NCBI GenBank assembly: GCA_012267415.1
Contig: JAAXGN010000104.1
Location: forward strand, 1-64,000
DNA: 64,000 bases
Direction: 5' to 3'
From: Candidatus Poribacteria bacterium
Lineage (GTDB): Bacteria; Poribacteria; WGA-4E; WGA-3G
Shown here: positions 42,764 to 51,750 of the stretch, in pieces
Numbering within the stretch: position 1 is the first letter of the stretch
Layout: each line of letters begins with the position of its first letter
Translations under genes and position numbers: made by a program
The notes under the pieces: generated by a model
Told to the model about the DNA's origin: nothing
The model's input: the letters and a program-made list of their open reading frames with translations, nothing else
The model's database searches: none

Positions 42764-43597
42764 ATGTATTACTTGACCCGTCAGACTGCTTTTGAAGCAT
42801 CCCATTTCAATCGGATACCCGGGTTGAGTGATGCAGAGAACTTTCAACTGTTCGGTGCAGCAGCTAATCCAAATAGCCACGGACACAATTATGTGCTTGA
42901 AGTAATGGTCAAAGGTCATTTGGACACTCACGATGGAATGGTCATCAACTTGACAGACTTGGATGCCTTGTTGAAAACAGAAGTACAGCCACACTACGAC
43001 CACAAACTTTTGAATAAACAGCATCCCGTATTTGCAAAGAACCCGCGTCTACAACCGACTTGTGAGAACATCGCGATAGATATATGGCAGAGGCTTGCTT
43101 CTTCTCTACCTAATGGATTACTGCATCGCGTGCGACTCTATGAAAGTTCCACACATTTTGCTGACTATTATGGAGAGGACATAATGGTTTATCTCACAAA
43201 AGCTTATGAGTTCAGTGCTGCACACCGTCTACATAGCCAACAGCTTTCAGATAAGGAAAACCTTGAAATCTTTGGAAAATGTAATAATCCCGCTGGACAT
43301 GGACATAACTATGTGCTTGAAGTGACAATTAAAGGTACTGTTGATCCTAAAACGGGATTGGTCACAGACTTGAACCTGCTTGATGAAGTGGTTGAAAAGG
43401 AGGTATTTTCACGATTTGACTACAAACATCTGAATCTTGATACATCAGAATTTGAAACTGTTAATCCAACATCTGAAAACTTTGTCAAAGTACTTTGGGA
43501 TGTTCTGGAACCGAATTTACAACCTGCACTCTTACATAGGGTGCGATTGCGGGAAACACCCAAAAATCATTTTGATTATTACGGAGAAGACGCATAA
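42764..43597 (+). CDS. Tandem 6-pyruvoyl-tetrahydropterin synthase (PTPS/QueD) fusion
   Basis: 277 residues made of two PTPS domains (1-139 and 140-277) that normally occur singly as hexamers. Both keep the zinc His set: His14, His39, His41 in domain 1 and the equivalents in SAAHR and GHGHNY of domain 2, plus the pterin-binding Glu (Glu127 and Glu264). The catalytic Cys is Ala33 in domain 1 but Cys173 in domain 2 (GKCNNPAGHGH). The Asp-His pair is Asp79-His80 in domain 1 but Asp219-Tyr220 in domain 2. So each half lacks one catalytic residue that the other keeps. Next to folE and an SDR, pointing to tetrahydrobiopterin-type synthesis. Confidence 0.92.
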   Translation: MYYLTRQTAFEASHFNRIPGLSDAENFQLFGAAANPNSHGHNYVLEVMVKGHLDTHDGMVINLTDLDALLKTEVQPHYDHKLLNKQHPVFAKNPRLQPTCENIAIDIWQRLASSLPNGLLHRVRLYESSTHFADYYGEDIMVYLTKAYEFSAAHRLHSQQLSDKENLEIFGKCNNPAGHGHNYVLEVTIKGTVDPKTGLVTDLNLLDEVVEKEVFSRFDYKHLNLDTSEFETVNPTSENFVKVLWDVLEPNLQPALLHRVRLRETPKNHFDYYGEDA

Positions 43598-43600
43598 TCT

Positions 43601-44200
43601 ATGAAGACTAAACAGGAAAGTGAAATAGATATTAAACGTGAGACACCAAACAGTGCAAATGATTTAGAATTCCTCTATGCACAGATTATTGAGAAGATTG
43701 GAGAAGATCCAAACCGTCAAGGTTTAGAAAGAACACCACTCCGAGCAGCAACTGCCATAGAGTTTTTAACAAGCGGCTACAAACAGGACCTAACCAAGAT
43801 ATTAAATCAGGCGATCTTTGACGAAGATTACGATGAAATGGTCATTGTCAAGGATATTGAGTTTTATAGCCTTTGTGAACATCATATACTCCCCTTTTGG
43901 GGGAAATGTCATGTCGGCTATCTACCAAGAAAACGCATCATCGGTTTGAGTAAAATACCGAGAATTGTTGATATGTTTTCACGGCGTTTGCAAGTCCAAG
44001 AAAGGCTAACACGCGAGATCGCTGAGACATTGGAATCAGCAATAGAACCGACAGGTGTAGGCGTTGTGATGGAAGCACAACATATGTGTATGATGGCACG
44101 CGGCGTAGAGAAACAGGCTTCAAAGATGACAACCAACGCAATGCTTGGGACATTCCGTCATGACAGTGCTACCCGTGCAGAGTTTCTGAGATGTATTTAG
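43601..44200 (+). CDS. folE: GTP cyclohydrolase I
   Basis: 199 residues. Converts GTP to 7,8-dihydroneopterin triphosphate, the substrate of PTPS. Zinc ligands Cys92 and His95 ([20 protein letters not shown]) and Cys163 ([14 protein letters not shown]) are present, with [20 protein letters not shown] as in the FolE1 type. Starts three bases after the PTPS stop, with GGAGAAG in the end of that gene, so the two are probably made together. The pairing favours pterin cofactor synthesis over folate alone. Confidence 0.96.
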   Translation: MKTKQESEIDIKRETPNSANDLEFLYAQIIEKIGEDPNRQGLERTPLRAATAIEFLTSGYKQDLTKILNQAIFDEDYDEMVIVKDIEFYSLCEHHILPFWGKCHVGYLPRKRIIGLSKIPRIVDMFSRRLQVQERLTREIAETLESAIEPTGVGVVMEAQHMCMMARGVEKQASKMTTNAMLGTFRHDSATRAEFLRCI

Positions 44201-44234
44201 GAATCTTTCGGTTTACCGTACACTATAGAATATT

Positions 44235-44963
44235 ATGCTAACACGAAACAGTATTGAAGGAAAGGTTGCTATTGTTACAGGTGCATCTAAAGGCATTGGT
44301 AAAGCAATAGCAGGCGTTTTCGCAAAATCGGGGGCAAAGGTAGTCTTGGCAGCGAGAACGCGCAAAGTCGTTGAACAAGTTGCTTACGATTTAAAAGAGA
44401 CAGGCGCGGATGTGCTGGCAATTCCGACTGATGTTACAAATGTTGACGCAGTTCAATCTCTGATCACAGAAACGCTTGATGTCTATCAGAGACTGGACAT
44501 ATTGATAAACAACGCCGGAGCAGGAGTCTTTGGCAATGTTATTGATTATGACCACACAGATTGGGATACAGTTATCAATTCAAACTTGAAAGGTGTGTTT
44601 CTCTGCTCCAAATTTGCACTGCCACATCTAATTGCAGATGGGGGTGGACAGATAATAAATGTGCTATCTATCGCTGCAAAAGTTCCCTTTCCTGCTTCGG
44701 GGGCATATTGTGCAGCAAAAGCAGGAGCACTCGCCTTGACAAAGGTATTGGCAGCCGAAGTGCGACAACAAAACGTTCGCGTAACAGCAGTTCTACCCGG
44801 TTCAGTTGAATCACCGTTTTGGGATGATATACCGGAGCATCCAGACTTTGACAAGATGCTCAAACCGGAACATATAGCAGATGCGATTTTGTCTGTATGT
44901 CAACAGCCTGACAGCATGGTCACGGAAGAGATAGTCGTGATGCCGCCACTTGGAATTTTGTAA
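44235..44963 (+). CDS. SDR oxidoreductase, candidate sepiapterin-type reductase
   Basis: 242 residues, classical short-chain dehydrogenase: NAD(P)-binding TGASKGIG at 15-22, NNAG motif (LDILINNAGAGVFG), catalytic Ser and YxxxK (SGAYCAAKAGALALTK). Ala-Arg-Thr-Arg after the second strand (VVLAARTRKV) suggests NADPH preference. Sequence alone cannot separate it from FabG-like enzymes. Its position 34 bp after folE and PTPS makes reduction of 6-pyruvoyl-tetrahydropterin a reasonable inference. The C-terminal EEIVVMPPLGIL ending is common among uncharacterised SDRs. Confidence 0.85.
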   Translation: MLTRNSIEGKVAIVTGASKGIGKAIAGVFAKSGAKVVLAARTRKVVEQVAYDLKETGADVLAIPTDVTNVDAVQSLITETLDVYQRLDILINNAGAGVFGNVIDYDHTDWDTVINSNLKGVFLCSKFALPHLIADGGGQIINVLSIAAKVPFPASGAYCAAKAGALALTKVLAAEVRQQNVRVTAVLPGSVESPFWDDIPEHPDFDKMLKPEHIADAILSVCQQPDSMVTEEIVVMPPLGIL

Positions 44964-45016
44964 GGATTTCATAGTCCAGTTATTTTAGAAAGTTATTGGG
45001 CAGAGTGTAGAAGCGG

Positions 45017-46348
45017 TTACGTTTCGAATCTTCCTAGGCGACGACGAATCCGTATTTTTTTGATTGCTCGTGTATCTGCATCTAATATCGTAATGACTGA
45101 GTCTCCAAGTTCCAATTCTGTTCCGGTTTCCGGTATCGTACCGGTCCGTTCAAGGATATAACCTGCGATAGTTTCATAGTCGCCTTCAGGAATAGATAAT
45201 CCGTATTGTTCATGTAAAATGTCGATCTCAGTTCTACCTTCACATTCAATAATTTCTGGTGAGATCAAATGTATGGAATCGGGGTCATCTCGTTCATCAG
45301 CAAATTCGCCAACGATTTCTTCTACAAGATCTTCAACGGTTACAAGACCAACAATGCCACTGTATTCATCAACCGCAAATACCATCGTATGCTGGGTTTG
45401 CTGAATTTCTTTAAGGAGGGCGTTTATATTTTTCGATTCTGGGACAACATGTAAGTCTGTCCGGATAAAGGATTCAATCGTATCAGGTAGATTCTCTGCA
45501 TAGATCACATCTAACAAGTTGACAATCCCGATAATGTCGTATATACGTTCATCATAAACTGGCAGACGAGAGTATCCTGAATCAGCAGCAATCTGCAAAA
45601 AATCTTCACAAGTGGTTGTTTTTTCAATCGCTACAATATCAACAAGCGGTACCATTACCTGCCGTACAGTTCGGTCTTGAATATTAAGTAGACGGTGAAT
45701 CATGCGTCGCTGTTCAGCATGTAGATTTCCTGATTGTTCACCCATAGTTGCAACCAAACGTAATTCTTCCCGTTGGGCATCAACATTAGGTTCAGAAGGA
45801 CCTCTATCAATGATCCTAACAAGGACTTTCGTTCCTGTTTGCACAAAGTAGATGAGCGGAGCTAAAACATATTCAGAAAATCTCAATAGATAGGCATACC
45901 GTAAAGCAAGTATATCCGCTTTTACGCGAAATACGGTTTTGGGTAATATCTCTCCGAAGATAAGAAGTAGTATTGTTACATAGAGGATAGAGATAACACC
46001 TTGTATTCTATCTGATATATTTGTATCTGACAAGACCTGTTCAGTCAATCGGTCCCCGTATTGTGCAATGAGTATATTCGCAAGATTAGTACCCACCAAT
46101 GTGAGGGCAAGCATCTTATCGGGCGATGCGACTAAACGGTGGATAATCCTTGCCTTTTTGTCCTTAGACTCAACAAGTTGATTTATCCGCAGTTTATTTA
46201 CAGAGACAAGAGCAGTTTCTGAACCGGAGTAAAATGCCGACAAGATAAGACAAACAAGCACAGCAACAGCGAACGAAGTGATCAGTAAAGCGGATTGTGT
46301 TGCGCTTCCTGCACCGATTAGAAAAAGGGATAAAATTAGGATTTGCAA
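45017..46348 (-). CDS. CNNM/CorC-HlyC family membrane protein (copy 1)
   Basis: 443 residues: DUF21/CNNM transmembrane domain (about 1-190; LSAFYSGSETALVSVNKLRI, LVGTNLANILIAQYG, LLIFGEILPKTVFRVKAD), two CBS motifs (RQVMVPLVDIVAIE; MVFAVDEYSGIVGLVTVEDL) and a C-terminal CorC_HlyC domain (GDYETIAGYILERTGTIPE). Family members are linked to Mg/Co export. Starts with TTG, since no ATG occurs before residue 79 and the TM domain needs the N-terminus. It lies 15 bp after its paralogue, so the pair may form a heterodimer. Confidence 0.9.
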   Translation of the reverse strand: MQILILSLFLIGAGSATQSALLITSFAVAVLVCLILSAFYSGSETALVSVNKLRINQLVESKDKKARIIHRLVASPDKMLALTLVGTNLANILIAQYGDRLTEQVLSDTNISDRIQGVISILYVTILLLIFGEILPKTVFRVKADILALRYAYLLRFSEYVLAPLIYFVQTGTKVLVRIIDRGPSEPNVDAQREELRLVATMGEQSGNLHAEQRRMIHRLLNIQDRTVRQVMVPLVDIVAIEKTTTCEDFLQIAADSGYSRLPVYDERIYDIIGIVNLLDVIYAENLPDTIESFIRTDLHVVPESKNINALLKEIQQTQHTMVFAVDEYSGIVGLVTVEDLVEEIVGEFADERDDPDSIHLISPEIIECEGRTEIDILHEQYGLSIPEGDYETIAGYILERTGTIPETGTELELGDSVITILDADTRAIKKIRIRRRLGRFET

Positions 46349-46363
46349 AATAAAAATACTCGG

Positions 46364-47713
46364 TTAATTTTCTTCTTCTGGTTCATCAGGTTCAGGCACA
46401 CGGATTAACAAACTTGTGATTAAGTTTCCTTCTGTCTCAATGATTTCAAATTCTAAACCGTTTTCATTCACCTGGATTTCGCCTACAGAAGGGATGCGTC
46501 CAAACAGACCGTAAGCGTAGCCACCAATGGTATCCGCATCTTCTTCCTGAATATTGAGTTGATATTGATGGTTTAGATCACGAATGCTCATGCGTCCTGT
46601 AGTTTCTAATATTAATGGGTTTTCTGAGTGTTTTATACATCCATTCGCAGAATCGGCTTTATCATGTTCATCAACGATGTCACCGACAACCTGTTCAACG
46701 ATATCTTCTGTGGTAACGATGCCAGAGAACCCGCCATATTCATCGTGGAGGACGGCTAATTTAGTTTTCTCACGTTTCAGTCTTAGCAACAGTATTCCGA
46801 TTTTGCGGATTTCAAGGACAGTGACAGGTTCTCGTATGAGGGGTGCTTGTTCGGATATCTCTGCAAACTGTTCTCTTTTTTTAAGGAACGCCTCAATCGT
46901 TAGAGAGTTGACATCTTTATGACGCCATTTGGCAATATCTTTGACGTAGAAGACGCCGCATATTTTGTCAATTTCTTCTTGATAGACAAGTATGCGAGAA
47001 AAACCAGATTGCTTTGCTTGCGTCAATGTTTCTTGGATAGTGTGCAAGGTAGACACAGCAACGACTTCAGTTCTGGGAACCATGATTTCTTTCGCTTCTA
47101 TGTTTCGCAATTCAAGGATATTGCTGACAATTTCGCGTTCGTCTGGGGGAAGTGTTTCTTCGTGATATGTTTTGAAAAACTCTTGCAAATCTTCTGCTGT
47201 GAATTCTTCGTCTTCTGGTGGGTTTCCACCGAATATTGGAACAAGTCGGTCGATAATCCTTCGAAGCAGTGAACGTAAAGGGGTAATACAGATTGAAAAG
47301 ACCCATAAAGGTGGTGCAGTTATTTTTGCAAAGATTATAGGATACTTTATAGCATAGGTCTTTGGTGCCATCTCACCAAAGATGAGCATCGGCACAACGG
47401 TGAATAGTAACGCAAGTGATTGAAGAATGTTTTCGTTTTCTATGGAATCCGAGAATATTGACAGGACCAGTCGGAGAACAAGTATTGCAAAAGAGACATT
47501 AACCAGATTGTTACCAAGTAGAACCGTGATAAACAGTCGGCGAGGATTGTCAACAAAATTGACAATTGCAGAGGTTTTTCCTCGTTCAAGTCGTAACTTT
47601 TCTATCTGTACACGAGTCAAAGCACAAAGAGCAGTTTCAGAACCGGAGAAAAAACCCGAGAGGATGAGTAAACCTACTAATCCAATAAAATAAGGTAGTA
47701 GTGGAACTTCCAT
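46364..47713 (-). CDS. CNNM/CorC-HlyC family membrane protein (copy 2)
   Basis: 449 residues with the same domain order: DUF21 TM domain (LILSGFFSGSETALCALTRV, LLGNNLVNVSFAILVLRLV, MLIFGEMAPKTYAIKYP), CBS pair (AKEIMVPRTEVVAVS; LAVLHDEYGGFSGIVTTEDI) and CorC_HlyC (DADTIGGYAYGLFGRIPS) ending in an acidic tail. First gene of the two-gene minus-strand unit. Tandem CNNM paralogues are common in many bacteria. Confidence 0.92.
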   Translation of the reverse strand: MEVPLLPYFIGLVGLLILSGFFSGSETALCALTRVQIEKLRLERGKTSAIVNFVDNPRRLFITVLLGNNLVNVSFAILVLRLVLSIFSDSIENENILQSLALLFTVVPMLIFGEMAPKTYAIKYPIIFAKITAPPLWVFSICITPLRSLLRRIIDRLVPIFGGNPPEDEEFTAEDLQEFFKTYHEETLPPDEREIVSNILELRNIEAKEIMVPRTEVVAVSTLHTIQETLTQAKQSGFSRILVYQEEIDKICGVFYVKDIAKWRHKDVNSLTIEAFLKKREQFAEISEQAPLIREPVTVLEIRKIGILLLRLKREKTKLAVLHDEYGGFSGIVTTEDIVEQVVGDIVDEHDKADSANGCIKHSENPLILETTGRMSIRDLNHQYQLNIQEEDADTIGGYAYGLFGRIPSVGEIQVNENGLEFEIIETEGNLITSLLIRVPEPDEPEEEN

Positions 47714-47947
47714 TCGTTTGTATGGACGAAGTAGTGTCAGATATTCGTCCGGGAGTATCAGACCTCAATTCTGTTTGTTGTATGATATACTAATGTAAAA
47801 ACGTCTATATGAATAACTTGATACTTATTTTAAGATGTTAAGAGATTAAATGCAACAAAAAATCTACATAGTAAATAGATTTAAGTGTTCAATGAGAACG
47901 TGTTGCAACTGAAAACAACTATTGATCAATAGATAATGAGGCAGCGT

Positions 47948-48589
47948 ATGACAAAATTAGAACAGATGCACCGTATTGAAGAATGCGGTATTGTGGCGAT
48001 AATTCGTGCCAACAGCTCAAATGAATTGATTGAAGCAGCGGAGGCTATTCAAACTGGAGGCGTTAATGTTATTGAAATAACGATGACAACACCAGACGCG
48101 TTACGCGTAATTACTGAAGTGTCTACGAGGTTTGGGGATGCGGTATTAATTGGTGTTGGTTCTGTTTTGGACTCGGAGACGGCGCGCGCTGCGATGCTCG
48201 CAGGTGCTGAATTTGTCGTCAGTCCAGTTACAAAACCAGAAGTAATTGAAATCTGCAACCGCTATGGTAAAGTCGTAATACCTGGAGCATTTACCCCTAC
48301 GGAGATTTTGACAGCATGGGAACTTGGTGCGGATTATGTCAAAGTTTTCCCTTCAACTGGCGTTGGTCCATCCTATATCAAAGATATTAAAGCACCGCTA
48401 CCCCAGATTCCACTAATTCCAACCGGCGGCATCAGCGTAGACAACGCAGCCGAGTATATATCTGCGGGGGCAGCCGCTTTAGGTGTGGGAAGTTTTCTGG
48501 TAAGTAGCAGTCTCATTGAATCTCGCGATTTCAATGAACTTACCGAAAGAGCAAAAAAACTGGCAGCTGCCGTTAATTCTGTGCAATAA
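47948..48589 (+). CDS. KDPG/KHG aldolase family protein
   Basis: 213 residues from the ATG at 47948 (GAGG six bases upstream; an earlier ATG at 47936 has no such site). Class I aldolase fold of Eda: GIVAIIRANSSNELIEAAEA, GGVNVIEITMTTPDAL (Glu), VLIGVGSVLDSETARAA, FVVSPVTKPEVIEI, VIPGAFTPTEILTAWELGAD, YVKVFPSTGVGPSYIK (Schiff-base Lys in VKVFP) and LIPTGGISVDNAAEYI. Cleaves 2-keto-3-deoxy-6-phosphogluconate or a related keto acid to pyruvate. Lies upstream of iolC and iolD, where it might handle an inositol-derived keto acid, but IolJ-type aldolases belong to another family. Confidence 0.9.
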   Translation: MTKLEQMHRIEECGIVAIIRANSSNELIEAAEAIQTGGVNVIEITMTTPDALRVITEVSTRFGDAVLIGVGSVLDSETARAAMLAGAEFVVSPVTKPEVIEICNRYGKVVIPGAFTPTEILTAWELGADYVKVFPSTGVGPSYIKDIKAPLPQIPLIPTGGISVDNAAEYISAGAAALGVGSFLVSSSLIESRDFNELTERAKKLAAAVNSVQ

Positions 48590-48609
48590 TTCATAATCAA
48601 TTATTAACG

Positions 48610-48638
48610 TTGACAGTTTTTGCTATATTTGCTAATTT
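48610..48638 (+). promoter_or_regulatory. Promoter-like pair before the kinase gene
   Basis: TTGACA 48610-48615 and TAATTT 48633-48638, spacer 17 bp. Confidence 0.4.
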
Positions 48639-48698
48639 TAATATAGCGTTGTGTACACCATCTGATTTTCCGTACGATTCAACATAAAATTCACCACC

Positions 48699-50696
48699 AT
48701 GAAGATTAACCAATTAATATTAGGTAAATACAGATTGGAGGAATATCTGAGTTCAGGTAGTTTCTCGTCGGTTTTTCGCGCCCGTGAAGAAATGACAGAA
48801 CGTATTGTTGCCATCAAGGCAGTATCTAAAGATGCCTATCCTGCAGATAGACTGCGTTATTTGCGAACTGAACTTCAATCAATGTCAAAGATTGGGGGAC
48901 ACCCGAACATCGTCGCTATTCATACTGTTGAACCCGGTCGGAATAACTGTCTTGCTTGGATAGTTATGGAATATATTGAAGGAACAAACTTACATCAACT
49001 TGTGCAACAGGATGATCTAACCATTAACGACGTACTTAATATCGGGATAGGTATATGCAACGGATTGAAAGCCGCACATGCAGAAAACATCTTACACCGC
49101 GACATTAAACCCCAGAATATATTGCTTACGGCTGATAAAGAGGCAAAAATAGCGGACTTTAGCATCGCACGAATATTTGGTGATGCTTCAAAATTTGCAT
49201 CCACAATGACTGGGACAAGACGTTATATGGCACCAGAACAACACTACGGTGCCTATGATTACCGAGCTGACCTATATGCTACAGGTCTGCTCTTATATGA
49301 AGCACTCACAAAACAATACCCTTTCTCGGGTGAAGCAGATGAAATTGATAGAAAGAAGGCTGCAGGTGAAATTGAGAACCTCGAAAAATGTCCAGAGGAA
49401 TTCAGGAATTTTGCTGTAAAAGCTCTCAATAGGGATGTAGATAAACGCTATCAAACTGCCGCTGAAATGTATGATGAACTTGATAGAATCCGACGTTGGA
49501 AATATGAACAGCAGGCATCTATACTCATAGCCGAGAGCACTAATTCCCCCGCTACTGAATTGGCAAAAGCTCTTGAACGATGTAGAAAAACTTTCCGATT
49601 AGAGATTGATGTCGCTGAATTGATCAACCAAACACTCTTCTTTGAAACACGCAACAGACAGGAAAAGGAAAACGAAGAAAAACGGAACATTCGTCTTAAG
49701 CAACACTATACCCAGGCTATTGAATACATCGAAAATGGCTCTGTTGATGAGACACTAAGAGAGTTACATAAAGCACATAATCTGAGTTTACAAGATGCCG
49801 ACCTTGAAGCACAAGCAAATACCCTCTTTAAGAAAGTGACAGATGCGACATCGCTTCCCGATAGGTTAACAGTTCAAGACATCGTAGAATTGATTGAAAA
49901 GTTGTCTGAAACGGAAAAAGCCAACCTGCTGGATATGCTGACTGTATCAGAAGATGACTTAGAACCCGCAGTTTACTACGATGAACCTGATGTACACCAT
50001 GAAGAACCTGAAATTGTCCATGAAGACTTAGATAATTTCCCTGTCCCTCAGACGCAGGTGCAACAGGAAAGAAGTTATCGGGTATTAATTGAGGAAGCAC
50101 CGCCTGAGTTTCTATTGGATAAGGTGCATGAGGATATTCAATATCCGCATGAAAGGGAAGCAGCACATATTTATCAACAAGCACAAATATATATGCAACA
50201 AGAGAATATACGTCGCTGTTTGATTCAATATAGTAGACTCGGAGCATTTTACAACAGACACGCCAAAAAGTTCATAAGAGTGAATGATATTGAACTTGTA
50301 GCAAACTGTTATACGCGGGCACGATTCTCTTATGCTGCAGCAAAAAAGCAACGGCACGCAAGAAAAAACGCAAGAAGCGGAGCTGTCTATTATGTGCATT
50401 TGGCACGACAGTTAGAATTGCAACGTGCATGGACAGAGGCAGGAAAATCGTTTGTACTGGCCGCAGATAATTATCGGTTTGCACAACTCGCTCCGGAAGT
50501 TGAAAAATGTAAAGCTTCTGCTACCGTCTGCTATTTCAATGCAGCCGAAAATGCACATTTCAACGGTGATCCACAGACAGCTTATGATTATTATATGCAA
50601 ATATTATCAATTGGTGAAAAATTATCAAATCCTCCGAGATCTGTAATTGAAGCGCAGAAATTGTTGGACGAAATACGCATGGAAAGTGTTGGCTAA
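48699..50696 (+). CDS. Cytoplasmic Ser/Thr protein kinase with C-terminal helical repeats
   Basis: 665 residues. Kinase domain at about 8-270: Gly-rich loop SSGSFSSV, Lys40 (VAIK), catalytic Asp135 (LHRDIKPQN), activation segment DFS at 153-155 in place of DFG, and MAPE at 177-180. The C-terminal 390 residues have TPR-like helices (QHYTQAIEYIENGSVDETLR; AAHIYQQAQIYMQQENIRRC; AAENAHFNGDPQTAYDYYMQ) and a Glu/His-rich linker (about 425-455). No TM helix, unlike PknB. It lies 16 bp before iolC, but a link with sugar catabolism is only inferred from position. No Shine-Dalgarno is seen. Confidence 0.9.
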   Translation: MKINQLILGKYRLEEYLSSGSFSSVFRAREEMTERIVAIKAVSKDAYPADRLRYLRTELQSMSKIGGHPNIVAIHTVEPGRNNCLAWIVMEYIEGTNLHQLVQQDDLTINDVLNIGIGICNGLKAAHAENILHRDIKPQNILLTADKEAKIADFSIARIFGDASKFASTMTGTRRYMAPEQHYGAYDYRADLYATGLLLYEALTKQYPFSGEADEIDRKKAAGEIENLEKCPEEFRNFAVKALNRDVDKRYQTAAEMYDELDRIRRWKYEQQASILIAESTNSPATELAKALERCRKTFRLEIDVAELINQTLFFETRNRQEKENEEKRNIRLKQHYTQAIEYIENGSVDETLRELHKAHNLSLQDADLEAQANTLFKKVTDATSLPDRLTVQDIVELIEKLSETEKANLLDMLTVSEDDLEPAVYYDEPDVHHEEPEIVHEDLDNFPVPQTQVQQERSYRVLIEEAPPEFLLDKVHEDIQYPHEREAAHIYQQAQIYMQQENIRRCLIQYSRLGAFYNRHAKKFIRVNDIELVANCYTRARFSYAAAKKQRHARKNARSGAVYYVHLARQLELQRAWTEAGKSFVLAADNYRFAQLAPEVEKCKASATVCYFNAAENAHFNGDPQTAYDYYMQILSIGEKLSNPPRSVIEAQKLLDEIRMESVG

Positions 50697-50712
50697 TTGA
50701 GAAGACGATAGA

Positions 50713-51714
50713 ATGTATGACGTTCTAACTATTGGTCGTAGTTCCATAGACCTATATTCAAATGATATCGGAGTTCCTTTTCCAGAGATCACAAGTTTTG
50801 GCGCGTTTGTTGGAGGGTGTCCCACCAACATAAGTGTTGGCACGCGTCGGCTTGGTCTACAGTCTGCACTTCTCACTGCCATCGGAGATGATCCGGTTGG
50901 TGAATTCATACTCAAGTTTCTGAAAGATGAAGATATTGAAACACGTTTTATTGTCATTAAACCTGAGCATCGGACGAGTGCGGTTGTCCTCGGTATAGAA
51001 CCGCCTGACAAATTTCCACTCATCTATTACCGTGAAAACTGTGCTGATATTGAACTGACTATTGATGATGTTCTCGCTTCACCGATTGCAGAGAGTCGTG
51101 CTATATTGATATCGGGAACTGGTCTCAGCAAAGAACCGAGTCGAACTGCTACACTCTTTGCGGCAGAACAAGCAAAGGCAATGCAACGTCAAGTTTTCTT
51201 GGATTTAGACTTTCGAGCAGACCAGTGGCATGACCCTCGCGCTTTTGGTGTAAGTATACGGTCTGCATTGCGAAATGTTGATATCGCTATTGGGACAGAG
51301 GAAGAGATTAAGGCAACATCTCTGACAAATGTCTCACAGATGTCAATAGAACACTCACAAATCTCTAACCCGAACATTGAAGGGGATATCAATGTAGCAA
51401 TTACGACTATTTTAGAGGCTGGACCCAACGCACTTATCATGAAGCGCGGAATTGATGGCGCGGACATTTACACAAAAGATGGTGAAGTTATTCATGCAAA
51501 CCCTTTTCCTGTTGAAGTCTATAATACACTTGGGGCTGGCGACGCATTTGCAAGCGGATTCATATATGGAATACTAAACGGATGGGATTGGCAGAAATCA
51601 GCACGTCTCGGAAATGCTACAGGGGCAATCGTGGTAACCCGACACGGATGTGCAAACTTTATGCCGACAATGGCTGAAGTTGATGCGTTCGTTGAAGAAC
51701 GTGGCGGATTATAG
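50713..51714 (+). CDS. iolC: PfkB-family kinase, 5-dehydro-2-deoxygluconokinase
   Basis: 333 residues. IolC phosphorylates 5-dehydro-2-deoxy-gluconate in myo-inositol catabolism. Evidence: IGRSSIDLYSNDIGVPF near the start, FGAFVGGCPTNISVGTRRLG, LTAIGDDPVGEFI, VFLDLDFRADQWHDP (typical of IolC), and the PfkB signature YNTLGAGDAFASGFIYG with the catalytic Asp. iolD follows 36 bp downstream. Other iol genes (iolB, E, G, J) are not in the window. Confidence 0.92.
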   Translation: MYDVLTIGRSSIDLYSNDIGVPFPEITSFGAFVGGCPTNISVGTRRLGLQSALLTAIGDDPVGEFILKFLKDEDIETRFIVIKPEHRTSAVVLGIEPPDKFPLIYYRENCADIELTIDDVLASPIAESRAILISGTGLSKEPSRTATLFAAEQAKAMQRQVFLDLDFRADQWHDPRAFGVSIRSALRNVDIAIGTEEEIKATSLTNVSQMSIEHSQISNPNIEGDINVAITTILEAGPNALIMKRGIDGADIYTKDGEVIHANPFPVEVYNTLGAGDAFASGFIYGILNGWDWQKSARLGNATGAIVVTRHGCANFMPTMAEVDAFVEERGGL

Positions 51715-51750
51715 CGCAATCAGAAAAATCTTAAGATAGGAGATAATTGA

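Noticed and set aside
42764-44200. Queuosine biosynthesis (QueD plus FolE)
   Set aside because: No queC, queE or queF is nearby and an SDR follows; BH4-type synthesis fits better, though not proven.
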